A stretch of 12,760 nucleotides of DNA from Clostridium sp. CAG:632 (GTDB taxonomy: Bacteria > Bacillota > Clostridia > Lachnospirales > Lachnospiraceae): assembly GCA_000431515.1 (NCBI GenBank), contig HF991305.1, positions 1 through 12,760 on the forward strand. Reading direction: 5' to 3'. A program made the position numbers and the translations under genes. The notes under the pieces were generated by a model that was not told the origin of the DNA, made no database searches, and was given only the letters and a program-made list of their open reading frames with translations. Within the stretch, counting starts at the first letter, position 1. Each line of letters begins with the position of its first letter. Below are positions 12,737-12,760 of this stretch, in pieces.

Positions 12737-12760
12737 GCCATGCCATCTCGCCTATCGGCT

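Overview
The window looks like a chromosomal segment of a low-to-mid GC Firmicute, most likely family Lachnospiraceae (class Clostridia). This rests on strong GGAGG ribosome-binding sites, TTGACG/TATAAT-type promoters, the rpmG-secE-nusG-rplK-rplA order, a secreted leucine-rich-repeat protein ending in Ig-like and DUF4214 domains, a Clostridial PD-(D/E)XK transposase remnant, and a long ~398-residue PRPP synthetase. The family assignment is inference from gene content; no search was run.

Left part (1-4662). The tail of a sensor histidine kinase enters on the + strand and meets a convergent minus-strand block at a shared terminator. That block is a methyl-accepting chemotaxis protein with almost no extracellular domain, preceded by the operon rpmG-secE-nusG-rplK-rplA (L33, SecE, NusG, L11, L1), which reads leftward from a promoter at 4634-4662. 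A terminator follows rplA, so rplJ-rplL, its usual neighbours, are absent here. Two near-identical 28-nt hairpins, one before rplK and one before rplA, copy the L1-binding element of 23S rRNA and are probably L1 autoregulatory sites. The ~250-nt leader of rpmG is rich in alternative hairpins and also encodes an in-frame stretch with five cysteines.

Middle (4681-7332). This is a decayed accessory strip. It holds a deleted transposase/nuclease remnant, a 76-nt stem-loop with a perfect 12-bp base, and a secreted LRR/Ig-like/DUF4214 surface-protein gene. A 19-nt deletion inside the LRR gene's 63-bp repeat array breaks its frame. A small one-helix membrane ORF follows.

Right part (7342-12760). 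The + strand carries murC (peptidoglycan precursor synthesis), a DnaD/DnaB-type primosome protein, a DnaI/DnaC-type helicase-loader ATPase, and prs (PRPP synthetase). The last 26 codons of murC appear to be followed directly by a diverged in-frame second copy of themselves. Right after that comes a ~140-bp cluster of DnaA-box-like sites, some placed end to end, just upstream of the promoter of the helicase-loader operon. This suggests direct DnaA control of, or DnaA loading at, the loader genes. The prs promoter is interleaved with the terminator of the loader operon.

The most interesting points are the DnaA-box cluster in front of the loader operon, the paired L1-site mimics, the duplicated murC tail, and the rpmG leader.
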